DNA of 21,088 nt from CAZZIZ01 sp964654535 (GTDB taxonomy: Bacteria > Bacteroidota > Bacteroidia > Chitinophagales > UBA2359). Below, one piece after another: positions 8,236-15,957 of this stretch. The notes under the pieces were generated by a model. It worked only from the letters and a program-made list of their open reading frames with translations, was not told the DNA's origin and did no database searches. How positions within the stretch are numbered: position 1 is the stretch's first letter; each line of letters begins with the position of its first letter. The DNA lies in the NCBI GenBank assembly GCA_964654535.1, contig CAZZIZ010000037.1, positions 1 to 21,088 on the forward strand, read 5' to 3'. The translations under genes and the position numbers were made by a program.

Positions 8236-9704
8236 TTTTTGCGCTTTACCAATTGAAGCAACTCTTCCAAGGCCTTAGGATCTTGAGGGCGAGGGGCATT
8301 CGGATTTACCACTTCTCCCTTTTTATCAATGATCATGTAACGAGGTATGCTCTGAATACTGAAGTAATTGCAAACCGAAGCTCCCCAGCCACCAGGTGAG
8401 AAAAGGTGAACGCCATCTACGCCCGCACGCTCTATTCCTTTTTTCCAAGCAGCTTCGTTGTTATCTATGGAGATGTATAAGAAAACAATTTGTTCTTTTT
8501 CCTTTTTGCTCAATTGCTCTTTCATCTTTTTGGCAAAAGGAAACTGGCCACGACAAGGACCACACCAAGAAGCCCAGAAGTCAACGTAAATTACTTTGCC
8601 TTCGTAGTCACCGAGGTAAACTTTTTCACCAGACATATCATTTAGAATGAAAGGTTGGCTTTTAGCCTTTTTACCACGTGAAGCTTTCTCAGCGAGCGCA
8701 GCTTCTTCCTTCGGATCAGGCTTGGACAACCAAGAGCCGCATTCTTCTTTAACGATATCGCCATAAGCCGGAACAGCGCCCTTTGACAAGAGCAGCACAT
8801 ACTTACGAGCTATAGAGGAACTTATCTTCGTGCAGTTGTCGTAAATGTATTTCGCAACAACATAGTTCATTGCCATCTCGGGAACGACACCAGAAGCTGA
8901 GGTGTACTTAGCCTCTAGTGATTCAGTCGCGTCAACAAACTTGTTGAAGTTGTTTAAGTCGGCGGATAAATAATAAACAAAGCGCTCAATAAACAAGCGG
9001 TACGCTGGGCTCACCATTCCCTTTTCGCGATTTACCATTTTTTCATTAATGTCTTCGAGCATTATGTGCGGTAGGGGCGTAAAAGTAGTTTTGGCACTCG
9101 TTTTAGCTTTCTCTACGGAATAAGCCAATATGTTTGAGTGGTAATCGTATTTAATCTCCGCTTCTATCAAATCTTTAAAGCCCTGACTTATTAAACCTTT
9201 AGATGGATGCTCCTTGTAGAAGTCCCAAGATTTTTTGCGCTGATCATACAACCAAAACTCCCAAACGTCTACACCGTTCATCGCCAAGTTTCCTTCGTAC
9301 TCGGCTAGCACTTCATCATTGCGAAACTCCGATACAAAGTCGCGCCACAATTTGTTGTTCGCCGATCCCTTTCCTTCGAAAGCGTAAACCGGACCATTAT
9401 CACCTTCGCTTATGTCAACCTTTAACTCATCACCTGGCTCCAGATAAACAGTAAGCGCTTTACCCAAACAAACCAAGTCCACCAGACCGCCGTCGCCAAC
9501 TTCAATGTCAAAATTGAATTCCGTACCAACCTCTTCGCTATTCAGCTCGGTTATTTGCTCACCTAAAAAGTACGGGTCGAAGCGCAGCGCCACCGCCTCC
9601 GCTTGATAAACACTACCCGAAATATTTGCTGTTCCAGCAAACAAAGACGCATTGCACGAAAGGCAAAATAGGGATAGGATTAAGGATTTTAGTACGTATC
9701 TCAT
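8232..9704 (-). CDS. TlpA-like thioredoxin-fold protein with N-terminal domain
   Basis: A 490-residue exported protein with a C-terminal thioredoxin-like domain containing WCGPC (active-site Cys381 and Cys384) and a cis-proline segment SIPRYMII. About 340 residues precede the domain, including a beta-rich N-terminal part (about 25-110) as in Bacteroidota AhpC/TSA-type proteins with DUF4369-like domains. Such proteins are periplasmic disulfide reductases. I chose the ATG at 9704, giving MRYVLKSLILSLFCLSC, a normal signal peptide. Two upstream in-frame starts exist (TTG 9737, ATG 9722), but the TTG lies inside the predicted -7 box and the ATG leaves almost no leader. The stop overlaps the start of the lipoprotein gene. 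Whether it is itself a lipoprotein is unclear because the lipobox is poor. Confidence 0.88.
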   Translation of the reverse strand: MRYVLKSLILSLFCLSCNASLFAGTANISGSVYQAEAVALRFDPYFLGEQITELNSEEVGTEFNFDIEVGDGGLVDLVCLGKALTVYLEPGDELKVDISEGDNGPVYAFEGKGSANNKLWRDFVSEFRNDEVLAEYEGNLAMNGVDVWEFWLYDQRKKSWDFYKEHPSKGLISQGFKDLIEAEIKYDYHSNILAYSVEKAKTSAKTTFTPLPHIMLEDINEKMVNREKGMVSPAYRLFIERFVYYLSADLNNFNKFVDATESLEAKYTSASGVVPEMAMNYVVAKYIYDNCTKISSSIARKYVLLLSKGAVPAYGDIVKEECGSWLSKPDPKEEAALAEKASRGKKAKSQPFILNDMSGEKVYLGDYEGKVIYVDFWASWCGPCRGQFPFAKKMKEQLSKKEKEQIVFLYISIDNNEAAWKKGIERAGVDGVHLFSPGGWGASVCNYFSIQSIPRYMIIDKKGEVVNPNAPRPQDPKALEELLQLVKRKK

Positions 9705-9734
9705 CAATAAAGCTTTGGCCATTTTTCTAACGTT

Positions 9735-9764
9735 CAAAAGTATAACTATTATATCTAGCTCACA
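9735..9764 (-). promoter_or_regulatory. Bacteroidota promoter for the thioredoxin-like gene
   Basis: On the minus strand TACTTTTG (9735-9742) is a perfect match to the -7 consensus TAnnTTTG. TGTG (9761-9764) sits 18 bases upstream, one base off the -33 TTTG. Transcription would begin near 9730, which places the start codon downstream and supports 9704. Confidence 0.6.
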
Positions 9765-9809
9765 TTTTCAATTGCCGCAGAAATTGTCTTTTCCCCTAAT
9801 AATGAGCGT

Positions 9810-9841
9810 TTTGTGGAAACTAGAGGCAACATTATTGTTTG
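9810..9841 (+). promoter_or_regulatory. Probable promoter for bioY
   Basis: TTTG (9810-9813) is followed after 19 bases by TATTGTTTG (9833-9841). This is the Bacteroidota -33/-7 pair with one extra base inside the -7 element. The in-frame TTG at 9839 lies within the box, so translation more likely starts at the ATG at 9863. This promoter is divergent from the thioredoxin-like gene's promoter. Confidence 0.5.
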
Positions 9842-9862
9842 CATATCAGTTATTTATGCCTT

Positions 9863-10399
9863 ATGAAAATGTCTCACTTCCTAGCTTGTGTGCTTGCTTT
9901 GCTTGCCTTGGTCTTGCTGGCACCCCTGACAATCAATCTGGGAACTTTGATACCCATTACGCTACAAAGTTTAGTGGTGCTGACTGTGGCCATTAGTCTT
10001 GGTGCCGGTTGGGGCACCTTCGTGGTAATACTCTACCTCATACTTGGAGGACTAGGACTACCCATTTTTGCAGACGGCAGCTCCGGTTGGGAAAAGTTCA
10101 TAGGACCGACTGCAGGATTTTTACTGGGCTTTGCCGTGAGCTCGCTGGTAGTAGGGTGGATTGGAGAGCACAGTAACAGACGCAATCTCTGGACATTAAT
10201 CAAGCTCTTTGTTCTCGGTCACCTCATCATTTTGTTTTTCGGCTTTTTGTATCTCATCAACTTCAAACCTTGGATGGAAATCCTAGGTGGAATTTATCCG
10301 CCTTTGCTTCCGGGCTTATTGGTCAAGAGTTTGATCGGAGCACTTATAATTTTCTTAATTGGCAAATTTACTTGGGCGAAAAAACCAAGCTTAACATAA
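9863..10399 (+). CDS. bioY: BioY, biotin-specific S component of an ECF transporter
   Basis: A 178-residue integral membrane protein (from ATG 9863) with the BioY signature: GAGWGTFVVILYLILGGLGL, then PIFADGSSGWEKFIGPTAGFL, matching the family pattern of GLPxF, a glycine-rich loop and GPTxG. About six hydrophobic segments are present. BioY binds biotin in the cytoplasmic membrane and works alone or with ECF energising subunits (BioM/BioN type), which are not in this window. A longer reading from TTG 9839 would add eight residues, but that codon sits in the predicted promoter. The next gene starts 24 bases downstream and is likely cotranscribed. No biotin synthesis gene or obvious BirA operator is seen. 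Confidence 0.88.
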   Translation: MKMSHFLACVLALLALVLLAPLTINLGTLIPITLQSLVVLTVAISLGAGWGTFVVILYLILGGLGLPIFADGSSGWEKFIGPTAGFLLGFAVSSLVVGWIGEHSNRRNLWTLIKLFVLGHLIILFFGFLYLINFKPWMEILGGIYPPLLPGLLVKSLIGALIIFLIGKFTWAKKPSLT

Positions 10400-10423
10400 T
10401 CTTATTTATTTAGACAATCGACT

Positions 10424-10891
10424 ATGGATCTTTCTACAATGGTATTGGTGGGTGTTATATCACTAATCGTAATTAGTATACTTAGCAGAATAAGCAAATC
10501 ACTTTTTCGAGTAGGGGGACTACTACTTGTTGGCTTGGCCATCTACGCTTTAGTCAGCGGACGAAGTATTGGTAATATGCTCGCACCCACGGTCGATAAG
10601 ATCTTTGAGCGCAATAACATCGTAGAGTTGCATCAAAAGTTCTGTCAGGAAGACAGACAAGACCGCACCATTTGCGAATGCATTGTAGGCCCGATATACA
10701 AAGATGTAGAAAGTCGAATCGGAACCAGAAGACTTACTAATCTAGTCAATAGTCCAGAAGAGCTCAAGCAAGAAACGCTCAATAGTCTGGATTACGTAAA
10801 GCCATCCATCAATTCTTGTATGGCTCAAAAGGGTAAGGATAAGGTTAAAATTCTCGAGTTGATTAAGCAGATAAGTCCACTGGGAAACTAA
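10424..10891 (+). CDS. Small membrane protein with four-cysteine extracytoplasmic domain, unknown function
   Basis: A 155-residue protein that I do not recognise. Two hydrophobic segments occupy residues 6-20 and 29-46. They are followed by a soluble C-terminal region of about 105 residues containing Cys74, Cys84, Cys86 and Cys132 in FCQEDRQDRTICEC and INSCMAQ. The pattern suggests two disulfides if the region faces the periplasm, though topology cannot be settled by eye. It follows bioY by 24 bases on the same strand with no visible terminator between. The stop at 10891 is only ten bases from the end of the convergent trmH gene. Confidence 0.65.
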   Translation: MDLSTMVLVGVISLIVISILSRISKSLFRVGGLLLVGLAIYALVSGRSIGNMLAPTVDKIFERNNIVELHQKFCQEDRQDRTICECIVGPIYKDVESRIGTRRLTNLVNSPEELKQETLNSLDYVKPSINSCMAQKGKDKVKILELIKQISPLGN

Positions 10892-10901
10892 GCAGTATCT
10901 A

Positions 10902-11507
10902 TCATACCTTCCGTCTCCAAGGCTCACTGCGCGCCTCCCAATCTTTGAATATAGCTTGAAGCTCAGCTTCACTAAAAGCAGAAGTCTCGTACATACCTTT
11001 GACATTGCGCTGTCGCATAGCTTCAAATAGCGTTACTGCACAGGCAACAGATATATTGAGACTTTCAACCAAGCCGTGTTGTGGGATTAAAATGTTTCCA
11101 TCAGCTAAGGCAAGCGCTTCATCGGAGACGCCATCTTTTTCATTACCAAACATCAAAGCAACTGAGGCGCTTAAATCTGTGTTATAAACGCTTTGGGCGT
11201 CTTCACTTAAATGCGTGGTATAAATGGAATCATAAGAAACGCGAACGGCATTAAAGCAAGTCTCCAAATCTGTGAAGCGATGTATGGTTTGCCATTTGTC
11301 TGCACTAGCAGAACTTTTGCGACCCAGCTGATAGTCAGAGCGTGGAGCCGTGTCCAACAAAAATACCTCGTGCACACCAACAGCATCGCAAGAACGAAGT
11401 GCTGCAGAGATGTTATGCGGATCGTCCACGTTTTCGAGAATTACCGCCAAGCCTTTTTGTTTCCGACGAATAACCGACCAAAACTTTTCTGTTCTTTCAG
11501 GAGTCAA
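10902..11507 (-). CDS. trmH: TrmH-type tRNA/rRNA 2'-O-methyltransferase (SpoU family)
   Basis: A 201-residue cytoplasmic SPOUT methyltransferase, closest by eye to E. coli TrmH, which makes Gm18 in tRNA. All three SpoU motifs are present: motif 1 DDPHNISAALRSCDAVGVHE (28-47, with catalytic-type Arg38), motif 2 MFGNEKDGVS (119-128) and motif 3 SLNISVACAVTLFEAMRQR (149-167), which form the SAM-binding knot. The start is TTG at 11507: an in-frame TAA lies four codons upstream and no ATG occurs before motif 2, so TTG is effectively forced. It is slightly shorter than E. coli TrmH at the C-terminus, which still ends in a basic/aromatic stretch. The RNA target is inferred from family only. Confidence 0.87.
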   Translation of the reverse strand: MTPERTEKFWSVIRRKQKGLAVILENVDDPHNISAALRSCDAVGVHEVFLLDTAPRSDYQLGRKSSASADKWQTIHRFTDLETCFNAVRVSYDSIYTTHLSEDAQSVYNTDLSASVALMFGNEKDGVSDEALALADGNILIPQHGLVESLNISVACAVTLFEAMRQRNVKGMYETSAFSEAELQAIFKDWEARSEPWRRKV

Positions 11508-11577
11508 GCCACCAAGTTAGCGATTCGCGTGATAAGATTTTAAGAGGGTTATTAAGAGGATGAACTGAGAGATAAAT

Positions 11578-11733
11578 TGGGCGTGCCCCTTCTTTCGCTG
11601 AGGCGAAAAGGGTCGGGCTGTCGGCAGTCGCTCTGTTCTACTTCCTGCACGCATCGCCCCTCCAGCACTTAGGTGCTGAGGGCTCGGCGCTGGTCAGCAA
11701 CAGGAGCTTCAACAATGCCTCTATCCCTCACGC
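11578..11733 (+). repeat. Two-hairpin interspersed repeat, copy B (full length)
   Basis: Begins TGGGCGTGCCCC (11578-11589). Hairpin 1 pairs 11587-11598 with 11603-11612 (TTTCGC/GCGAAA inner stem), then GGGTCGGGCTGTC and GTCGCTCTGTTCTA follow. Hairpin 2 is bounded by CTGTT (11633-11637) and AACAG (11699-11703), with apical stem AGCAC/GTGCT (11664-11668, 11673-11677). The element closes with AACAGGAGCT and ATCCCTCACGC. It fills most of the gap between trmH and the tail-anchored protein gene and ends about 20 bases from that gene's stop codon. It is the only copy wholly inside the window without a gene start in it. Confidence 0.88.
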
Positions 11734-11752
11734 AAACTCGTGGGTCTCTGGC

Positions 11753-12127
11753 TTAAGTGTACATGAACTTGTAAATTAGTAGAGCAATAACAATTATAGC
11801 TACACAAGCAATCATCACCTTTTTCCAAATGCTCATGAGCTCATTATACATTGGCTCGAATTTCGGAAGCGGGTTGCGTTTTACTACTTTGGGTAAAATG
11901 GTGAAAGAACCATTGAAATCACCGCTAGGTAATTTTAGTAACCATAGCACGCCCGTTTTGGTTTCTTTATAAAACTGAACCGACGGCATTCTTTCTCCTG
12001 CAGTAGATTCTTTCAGTTCTGGCAAATCAACTTGTTCCAATTTACCCTGATCGCAAAGGTATTCTACTTCCTTACTAAAGGCATCGTATTCACTACGATC
12101 TGAAAAGGCTAACACTTCTTTTGGCAT
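11753..12127 (-). CDS. Small tail-anchored protein of unknown function
   Basis: A 124-residue protein with a charged N-terminal region (1-95) and a single C-terminal hydrophobic segment (about 104-121, VMIACVAIIVIALLIYKF), the pattern of a tail-anchored inner-membrane protein with a cytoplasmic head. I do not recognise the family. ATG start. It follows the DUF6090 gene by 23 bases on the same strand, so it is probably the last gene of the molybdenum oxidoreductase operon. Its stop codon is almost adjacent to the end of repeat copy B, which could end or stabilise the transcript. Confidence 0.65.
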   Translation of the reverse strand: MPKEVLAFSDRSEYDAFSKEVEYLCDQGKLEQVDLPELKESTAGERMPSVQFYKETKTGVLWLLKLPSGDFNGSFTILPKVVKRNPLPKFEPMYNELMSIWKKVMIACVAIIVIALLIYKFMYT

Positions 12128-12150
12128 ATTTCTAATATAAACCCTTCTGA

Positions 12151-12837
12151 CTAAATCTCTGCTTCTATTTCTTCTATCAAATCCTTAATCTTGACCTCCA
12201 ACTCATCGTAAAAACTGCCAATTAATCTACGATTGATTTTAATCCGCCAAATGAGACTGTGAACCTTGTTTCGTTCTTCTACCGACAAATTGTTTAAGGG
12301 TTTCATATCCACCGGTGTGCCATCCTTGTTATAGATCAAGTTTGGTGAAAGGACGTCATTTATCTTTTGGAAGTAATTGAGGTGAAACTGCGCCGGCAAA
12401 TATTCCTCCTCCATTTTGCGTAGGGTGTTGTAATCGTATTCATAAAGGCTCACGATTCTGGATCTTAATGAATCGTTTTCAATTAACTCGAGTCCCGATG
12501 ACTTCAGCGTTTCATAGCCACCCGTATTTTGAACACTTATAAAATCTCTAGTAAGCCCAAAGTACTTACTCACAAAGCTGTCCTTCGAAAATTCTTTTAA
12601 GCTTACAATATCTATAAAGTAATCTGCAACCTTTATTCCCTCGTGATGCCCCTTTCTATTAACTGTAATGTCTTCAAGGTCAGCATTTAGGCCAATATGT
12701 ATTTCGTTCAAAATCTTAGACTCCGCATTACTGTCATGCCGATTATCGTTCCAATTATTGAGTGCAAAAGCAGAGATTACAGCAATAAATATGCTGAGAA
12801 ACTCAAGGCCGTATTTTTTCCAATTGACCTTACTCAC
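12151..12837 (-). CDS. DUF6090-like membrane protein coupled to the FdhF-type gene
   Basis: A 228-residue protein with one N-terminal membrane segment (about 10-28, YGLEFLSIFIAVISAFALNN) followed by NWNDNR, the signature of DUF6090 proteins common in Bacteroidota, then a mainly helical region. Function is unknown for the family. The start is GTG at 12837 and overlaps the TGA of the oxidoreductase gene as GTGA (12834-12837), so its translation should depend on that of the upstream gene. Because DUF6090 proteins are numerous and usually found in other settings, the coupling here could be chance or could mark a membrane partner of the oxidoreductase. Confidence 0.8.
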   Translation of the reverse strand: MSKVNWKKYGLEFLSIFIAVISAFALNNWNDNRHDSNAESKILNEIHIGLNADLEDITVNRKGHHEGIKVADYFIDIVSLKEFSKDSFVSKYFGLTRDFISVQNTGGYETLKSSGLELIENDSLRSRIVSLYEYDYNTLRKMEEEYLPAQFHLNYFQKINDVLSPNLIYNKDGTPVDMKPLNNLSVEERNKVHSLIWRIKINRRLIGSFYDELEVKIKDLIEEIEAEI

Positions 12838-15131
12838 TTTTCTCTTTTATGCAAACGAACCCGTATCGATTTTGAGCTAGGCGTTTTACTCCCGCGCGCA
12901 TATACGTGCAGAGGCACTATGGCATTTGCCTCTGGGAAGTAAGTGCCTATGCACTTTTCAGGAATAGGGTAGGAAACAATAATGAACTTTTCGACCACTC
13001 GTTTTACTCCATCGTATGTACTACTGATGTCTACCTGCTCACCTTCGATTAGGGATAAACGTTGCATATCTTTCTCATTAATGAGCACAACTCTTCTTTC
13101 GCTTTTGATTCCTCGGTAGCGATCGTCGAGTCCGTAAATAGTGGTATTGAATTGGTCATGACTGCGAACGGTCATCATAATGAGCTCATCTTCAGCCAAG
13201 CTAATTTTCGGCAAGGCGTTTATAGAAAAATTGGCTTTACCATTAGCGGTTTTAAACTCACGAATGCGCGCGCCGTTGGGAAGATGAAAGCCTTCCGGAA
13301 TACGAACGCGTTTATTATAGTCGTCGAAGCCTGGAATAACTTTTTCAATGTCATCTCGGATAAGGTCATAGTTGTTAGCGAAAGCCAGCCAATCTATCTT
13401 TGAAACGGAGCCAAAATAAGCTTGCGCCATTTCAGCGATAATACGCACCTCACTTTTCAGGGAATCAGAAGAAGGACTGAGCACTCCTTTAGAAGAATGT
13501 ACCACACCCATTGAGTTTTCCACTGAAACGAATTGTTCTTTTCCGTTTTGTATATCAATATCTGTTCGTCCTAAGCAGGGTAGTATGAGCGCTTTTTTTC
13601 CAGGAGCCAAGTGAGTCCGATTTAACTTAGTCGATACTTGAACCGTAAGCGCACAGTTTTGTAATCCTTCAGCAGTGTAAGCTGTGTCAGGAGCGGCACT
13701 CAAGAAGTTGCCGCCCATTCCAAAAAACACTTTGCCTGTTTCTTCGTGCATTGCCTTTATAGCATCTACGGTAGCATAGCCGTGTTCGCGTGGTGCTTTT
13801 ATCTTGTACACTTCTTCTAAGCGATCTAAGAAAGCTTCCTTCGGCGATTCCCAAATACCCATAGTTCTATCGCCTTGCACGTTGCTATGCCCGCGAACTG
13901 GACAAGTGCCTGCTCCGGTTTTTCCAATTGAGCCACGCATCAAAAGTAGGTTCACAATTTCACGAATATTGTCAACTCCGTTTTCGTGCTGAGTCAAACC
14001 CATAGCCCAACAAACAATAATCTTCGACTTAGTAGCAATGAGTTCTGCCGCTTCTCGAATTACACTTTCGGACACGCCAGAAGCTTCAACCACACTTTCA
14101 AAAGAAGTGTTTTTGAGGTCTTCTAGAAACTCTTCGTAGCCGTTACAATATTCAGCGATGAATGCTCTATCAATAACACCATTTTGCTTTTCTTCTTTCT
14201 CCAAAAGCAAGAGCATTATCGCTTTTAAAAAAGCAACATCTCCGTTTATGCGCACGGGCACAAACAAATCGGTCAGCTTGGTTCCGCCACTCAAAACCTT
14301 CAAAGGTCTTTGCGGATTAGTAAACTTCATTAAGCCCGCTTCGGGTAGTGGGTTTACAGTAATAATCTTAGCACCGTTTTCTTTCGCTTTTTCTAAAGCG
14401 GTCAGCATTCTCGGGTGATTCGTACCTGGATTTTGACCCATAACAATGAGCAGCTCCGAGTCATAAATGTCTTTGAGCGTTACCGACCCCTTACCAATGC
14501 CAACCGTTTGCGCAAGCGCCATACCGCTGGACTCATGACACATATTCGAGCAGTCGGGTAGATTGTTCGTGCCGAAGGCACGAACAAACAACTGATACAA
14601 GAATGCGGCTTCATTACTGGTTCTTCCAGAGGTATAGAAGATCGCTTCATCAGGATTACTGAGTTTTTTCAATTCATCTGCTATTATTTCAAAAGCAGCC
14701 TCCCAGTCGATTTCTTCATAATGAGTTTGAGCTTCATTAAGCGCTAGCGGTTTACTCAGTCGTCCTAGCTTGCCTATTTCAAAATCACTGAGCTTTCGTA
14801 ATTCGACAATAGGCTTATCTGCGAAAAAGCTGGGCATCAGCTTTTTAGTTGTTGCTTCTTCGGCAATTGCTTTAATACCATTTTCGCAATACTCCGCTAG
14901 AGTTGCTCTTTCATCATCTGGGTCGGGCCAAGCGCAGCCAGGACAATCGATTCCTTCTTTCTGATTGAGTTTGGCTAAGACCTTAGCGGCTTCAGCAGCA
15001 TTCATGTATTTCAAAATTTGCTGCGCTCCAGAGGAAAGCGCTTTCAAACCAACGCTGTTGGTTTTAGCCGCTTCTTTTTTTAAGCCAGTCAACTTCTCTG
15101 GCGTAAGAAATTCCTTGCTCTTATCCTCCAT
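12834..15131 (-). CDS. FdhF/YdeP-family molybdopterin oxidoreductase
   Basis: A 765-residue cytoplasmic protein of the formate dehydrogenase alpha-like group that includes E. coli YdeP. The N-terminal CPGCAWPDP (63-71) with Cys82 marks the iron-sulfur region typical of YdeP-like proteins. NMCHESSG (196-203) carries Cys198 at the place of the Mo-ligating Cys/Sec of FdhF. Further cofactor-binding stretches are MGQNPGTNHPR (231-241), the WAMGLTQHENG region, CPVRGHSNVQGDRT, and a C-terminal molydopterin dinucleotide-binding domain beginning near TVRSHDQFNTTIYG. Formate is possible, but YdeP-type enzymes have no proven substrate. No signal peptide is present. The start overlaps fdhD by 11 bases and the stop overlaps the DUF6090 gene. 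Confidence 0.92.
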   Translation of the reverse strand: MEDKSKEFLTPEKLTGLKKEAAKTNSVGLKALSSGAQQILKYMNAAEAAKVLAKLNQKEGIDCPGCAWPDPDDERATLAEYCENGIKAIAEEATTKKLMPSFFADKPIVELRKLSDFEIGKLGRLSKPLALNEAQTHYEEIDWEAAFEIIADELKKLSNPDEAIFYTSGRTSNEAAFLYQLFVRAFGTNNLPDCSNMCHESSGMALAQTVGIGKGSVTLKDIYDSELLIVMGQNPGTNHPRMLTALEKAKENGAKIITVNPLPEAGLMKFTNPQRPLKVLSGGTKLTDLFVPVRINGDVAFLKAIMLLLLEKEEKQNGVIDRAFIAEYCNGYEEFLEDLKNTSFESVVEASGVSESVIREAAELIATKSKIIVCWAMGLTQHENGVDNIREIVNLLLMRGSIGKTGAGTCPVRGHSNVQGDRTMGIWESPKEAFLDRLEEVYKIKAPREHGYATVDAIKAMHEETGKVFFGMGGNFLSAAPDTAYTAEGLQNCALTVQVSTKLNRTHLAPGKKALILPCLGRTDIDIQNGKEQFVSVENSMGVVHSSKGVLSPSSDSLKSEVRIIAEMAQAYFGSVSKIDWLAFANNYDLIRDDIEKVIPGFDDYNKRVRIPEGFHLPNGARIREFKTANGKANFSINALPKISLAEDELIMMTVRSHDQFNTTIYGLDDRYRGIKSERRVVLINEKDMQRLSLIEGEQVDISSTYDGVKRVVEKFIIVSYPIPEKCIGTYFPEANAIVPLHVYARGSKTPSSKSIRVRLHKREK

Positions 15132-15957
15132 TCAATTGTATTAAGCGCTGCTCTCCGCAATAAACATTGTAAGAGTCGCTTTTCAAAAATCCGATAAGGG
15201 TCATGTTGTTTTCCTTCGCTAAGTCAACCGCTAAGCTAGAAGGAGCACCAATAGACAAGACTATTGGAATAGCAGCCATCGTCGCTTTTTGTATCAACTC
15301 GAAACTAGCGCGACCGCTTAACAATAATACTTCGTTCTTCAATGGAAGCATTCCTTTTTGTAGCGCCTTGCCAATTAGTTTATCTAAGGCATTGTGTCTT
15401 CCAACATCTTCAGCTTTGTCCAATAAATCGCCACTCGGACTAAACAAAAAGGCAGCGTGAATGCCACCGGTTTTAGAGAACAATCCCTGCTCGTTTAGTA
15501 TGGCTTTAAGCAGCAATGGAAAAACCGTACTGTCAAAGCGCGGAGCATTTGCGTCATTTTCAAAAGCACTCACCGATTTTAAAGCATCGATAGAAGACTT
15601 CCCGCAAACGCCACAACTAGAAGTGGTATAGAAATTCCTGTCAAGGTGCGTTTGAGCAAACTGGAAATCATCCGTGAATTGAACTTCTATCTTTTGATCC
15701 TCGCTTGAAACTTCGGACACATCATTAATGTCTGACATAGAAGAAAAGATTCCCTCTGTAAACATAAAACCTAGAGCCAAGTCTCTATCTGCTCCCGGCG
15801 TACGCATCGTAATGCTCAGCGGCTTGGTCTGTCTTCCAGACACGGACTTATAGTTTACCTGAATTTCTAAAGGCGATTCCTCGGCTAAAAAGTCTTCGAC
15901 TTTTTCGACCGTACCGTCGCGGAAACGAGCAATTTGATGTGTGACTAAGCCTTTCAA
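15121..15957 (-). CDS. fdhD: FdhD, sulfurtransferase/chaperone for formate dehydrogenase-type Mo enzymes
   Basis: A 278-residue cytoplasmic protein with the FdhD motifs in order: TMRTPGADRDLALGFMFTEG (50-69), SCGVCGK (114-120) with the sulfur-carrying pair Cys115/Cys118, KTGGIHAAF, EDVGRHNALDKLIG and the SGRASFELIQKA stretch. In E. coli, FdhD takes sulfur from IscS and places it on the Mo of bis-MGD in formate dehydrogenase. Here its client is very likely the adjacent FdhF/YdeP-type enzyme. The start is TTG at 15957, overlapping the upstream TGA as TTGA; no ATG occurs before residue 51, so TTG is favoured. The stop lies 11 bases inside the oxidoreductase gene. Confidence 0.93.
   Translation of the reverse strand: MKGLVTHQIARFRDGTVEKVEDFLAEESPLEIQVNYKSVSGRQTKPLSITMRTPGADRDLALGFMFTEGIFSSMSDINDVSEVSSEDQKIEVQFTDDFQFAQTHLDRNFYTTSSCGVCGKSSIDALKSVSAFENDANAPRFDSTVFPLLLKAILNEQGLFSKTGGIHAAFLFSPSGDLLDKAEDVGRHNALDKLIGKALQKGMLPLKNEVLLLSGRASFELIQKATMAAIPIVLSIGAPSSLAVDLAKENNMTLIGFLKSDSYNVYCGEQRLIQLNGG

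Noticed and set aside
9705..9737. Longer thioredoxin-like protein starting at TTG 9737
   Set aside because: The codon is part of the predicted -7 promoter box and the extra residues spoil the signal peptide.
9652..9996. Plus-strand 114-residue open frame across the divergent promoter region
   Set aside because: It overlaps the thioredoxin-like gene start and bioY in other frames, and has no recognisable domain or composition of a real protein.
11211..11543. Plus-strand 110-residue frame opposite trmH
   Set aside because: It is antisense to well-conserved SpoU motifs and has no features of its own.
12834..15131. Selenocysteine-containing formate dehydrogenase
   Set aside because: The Mo-ligand position is an ordinary cysteine codon (Cys198) and the frame is uninterrupted, so no in-frame UGA readthrough is required.
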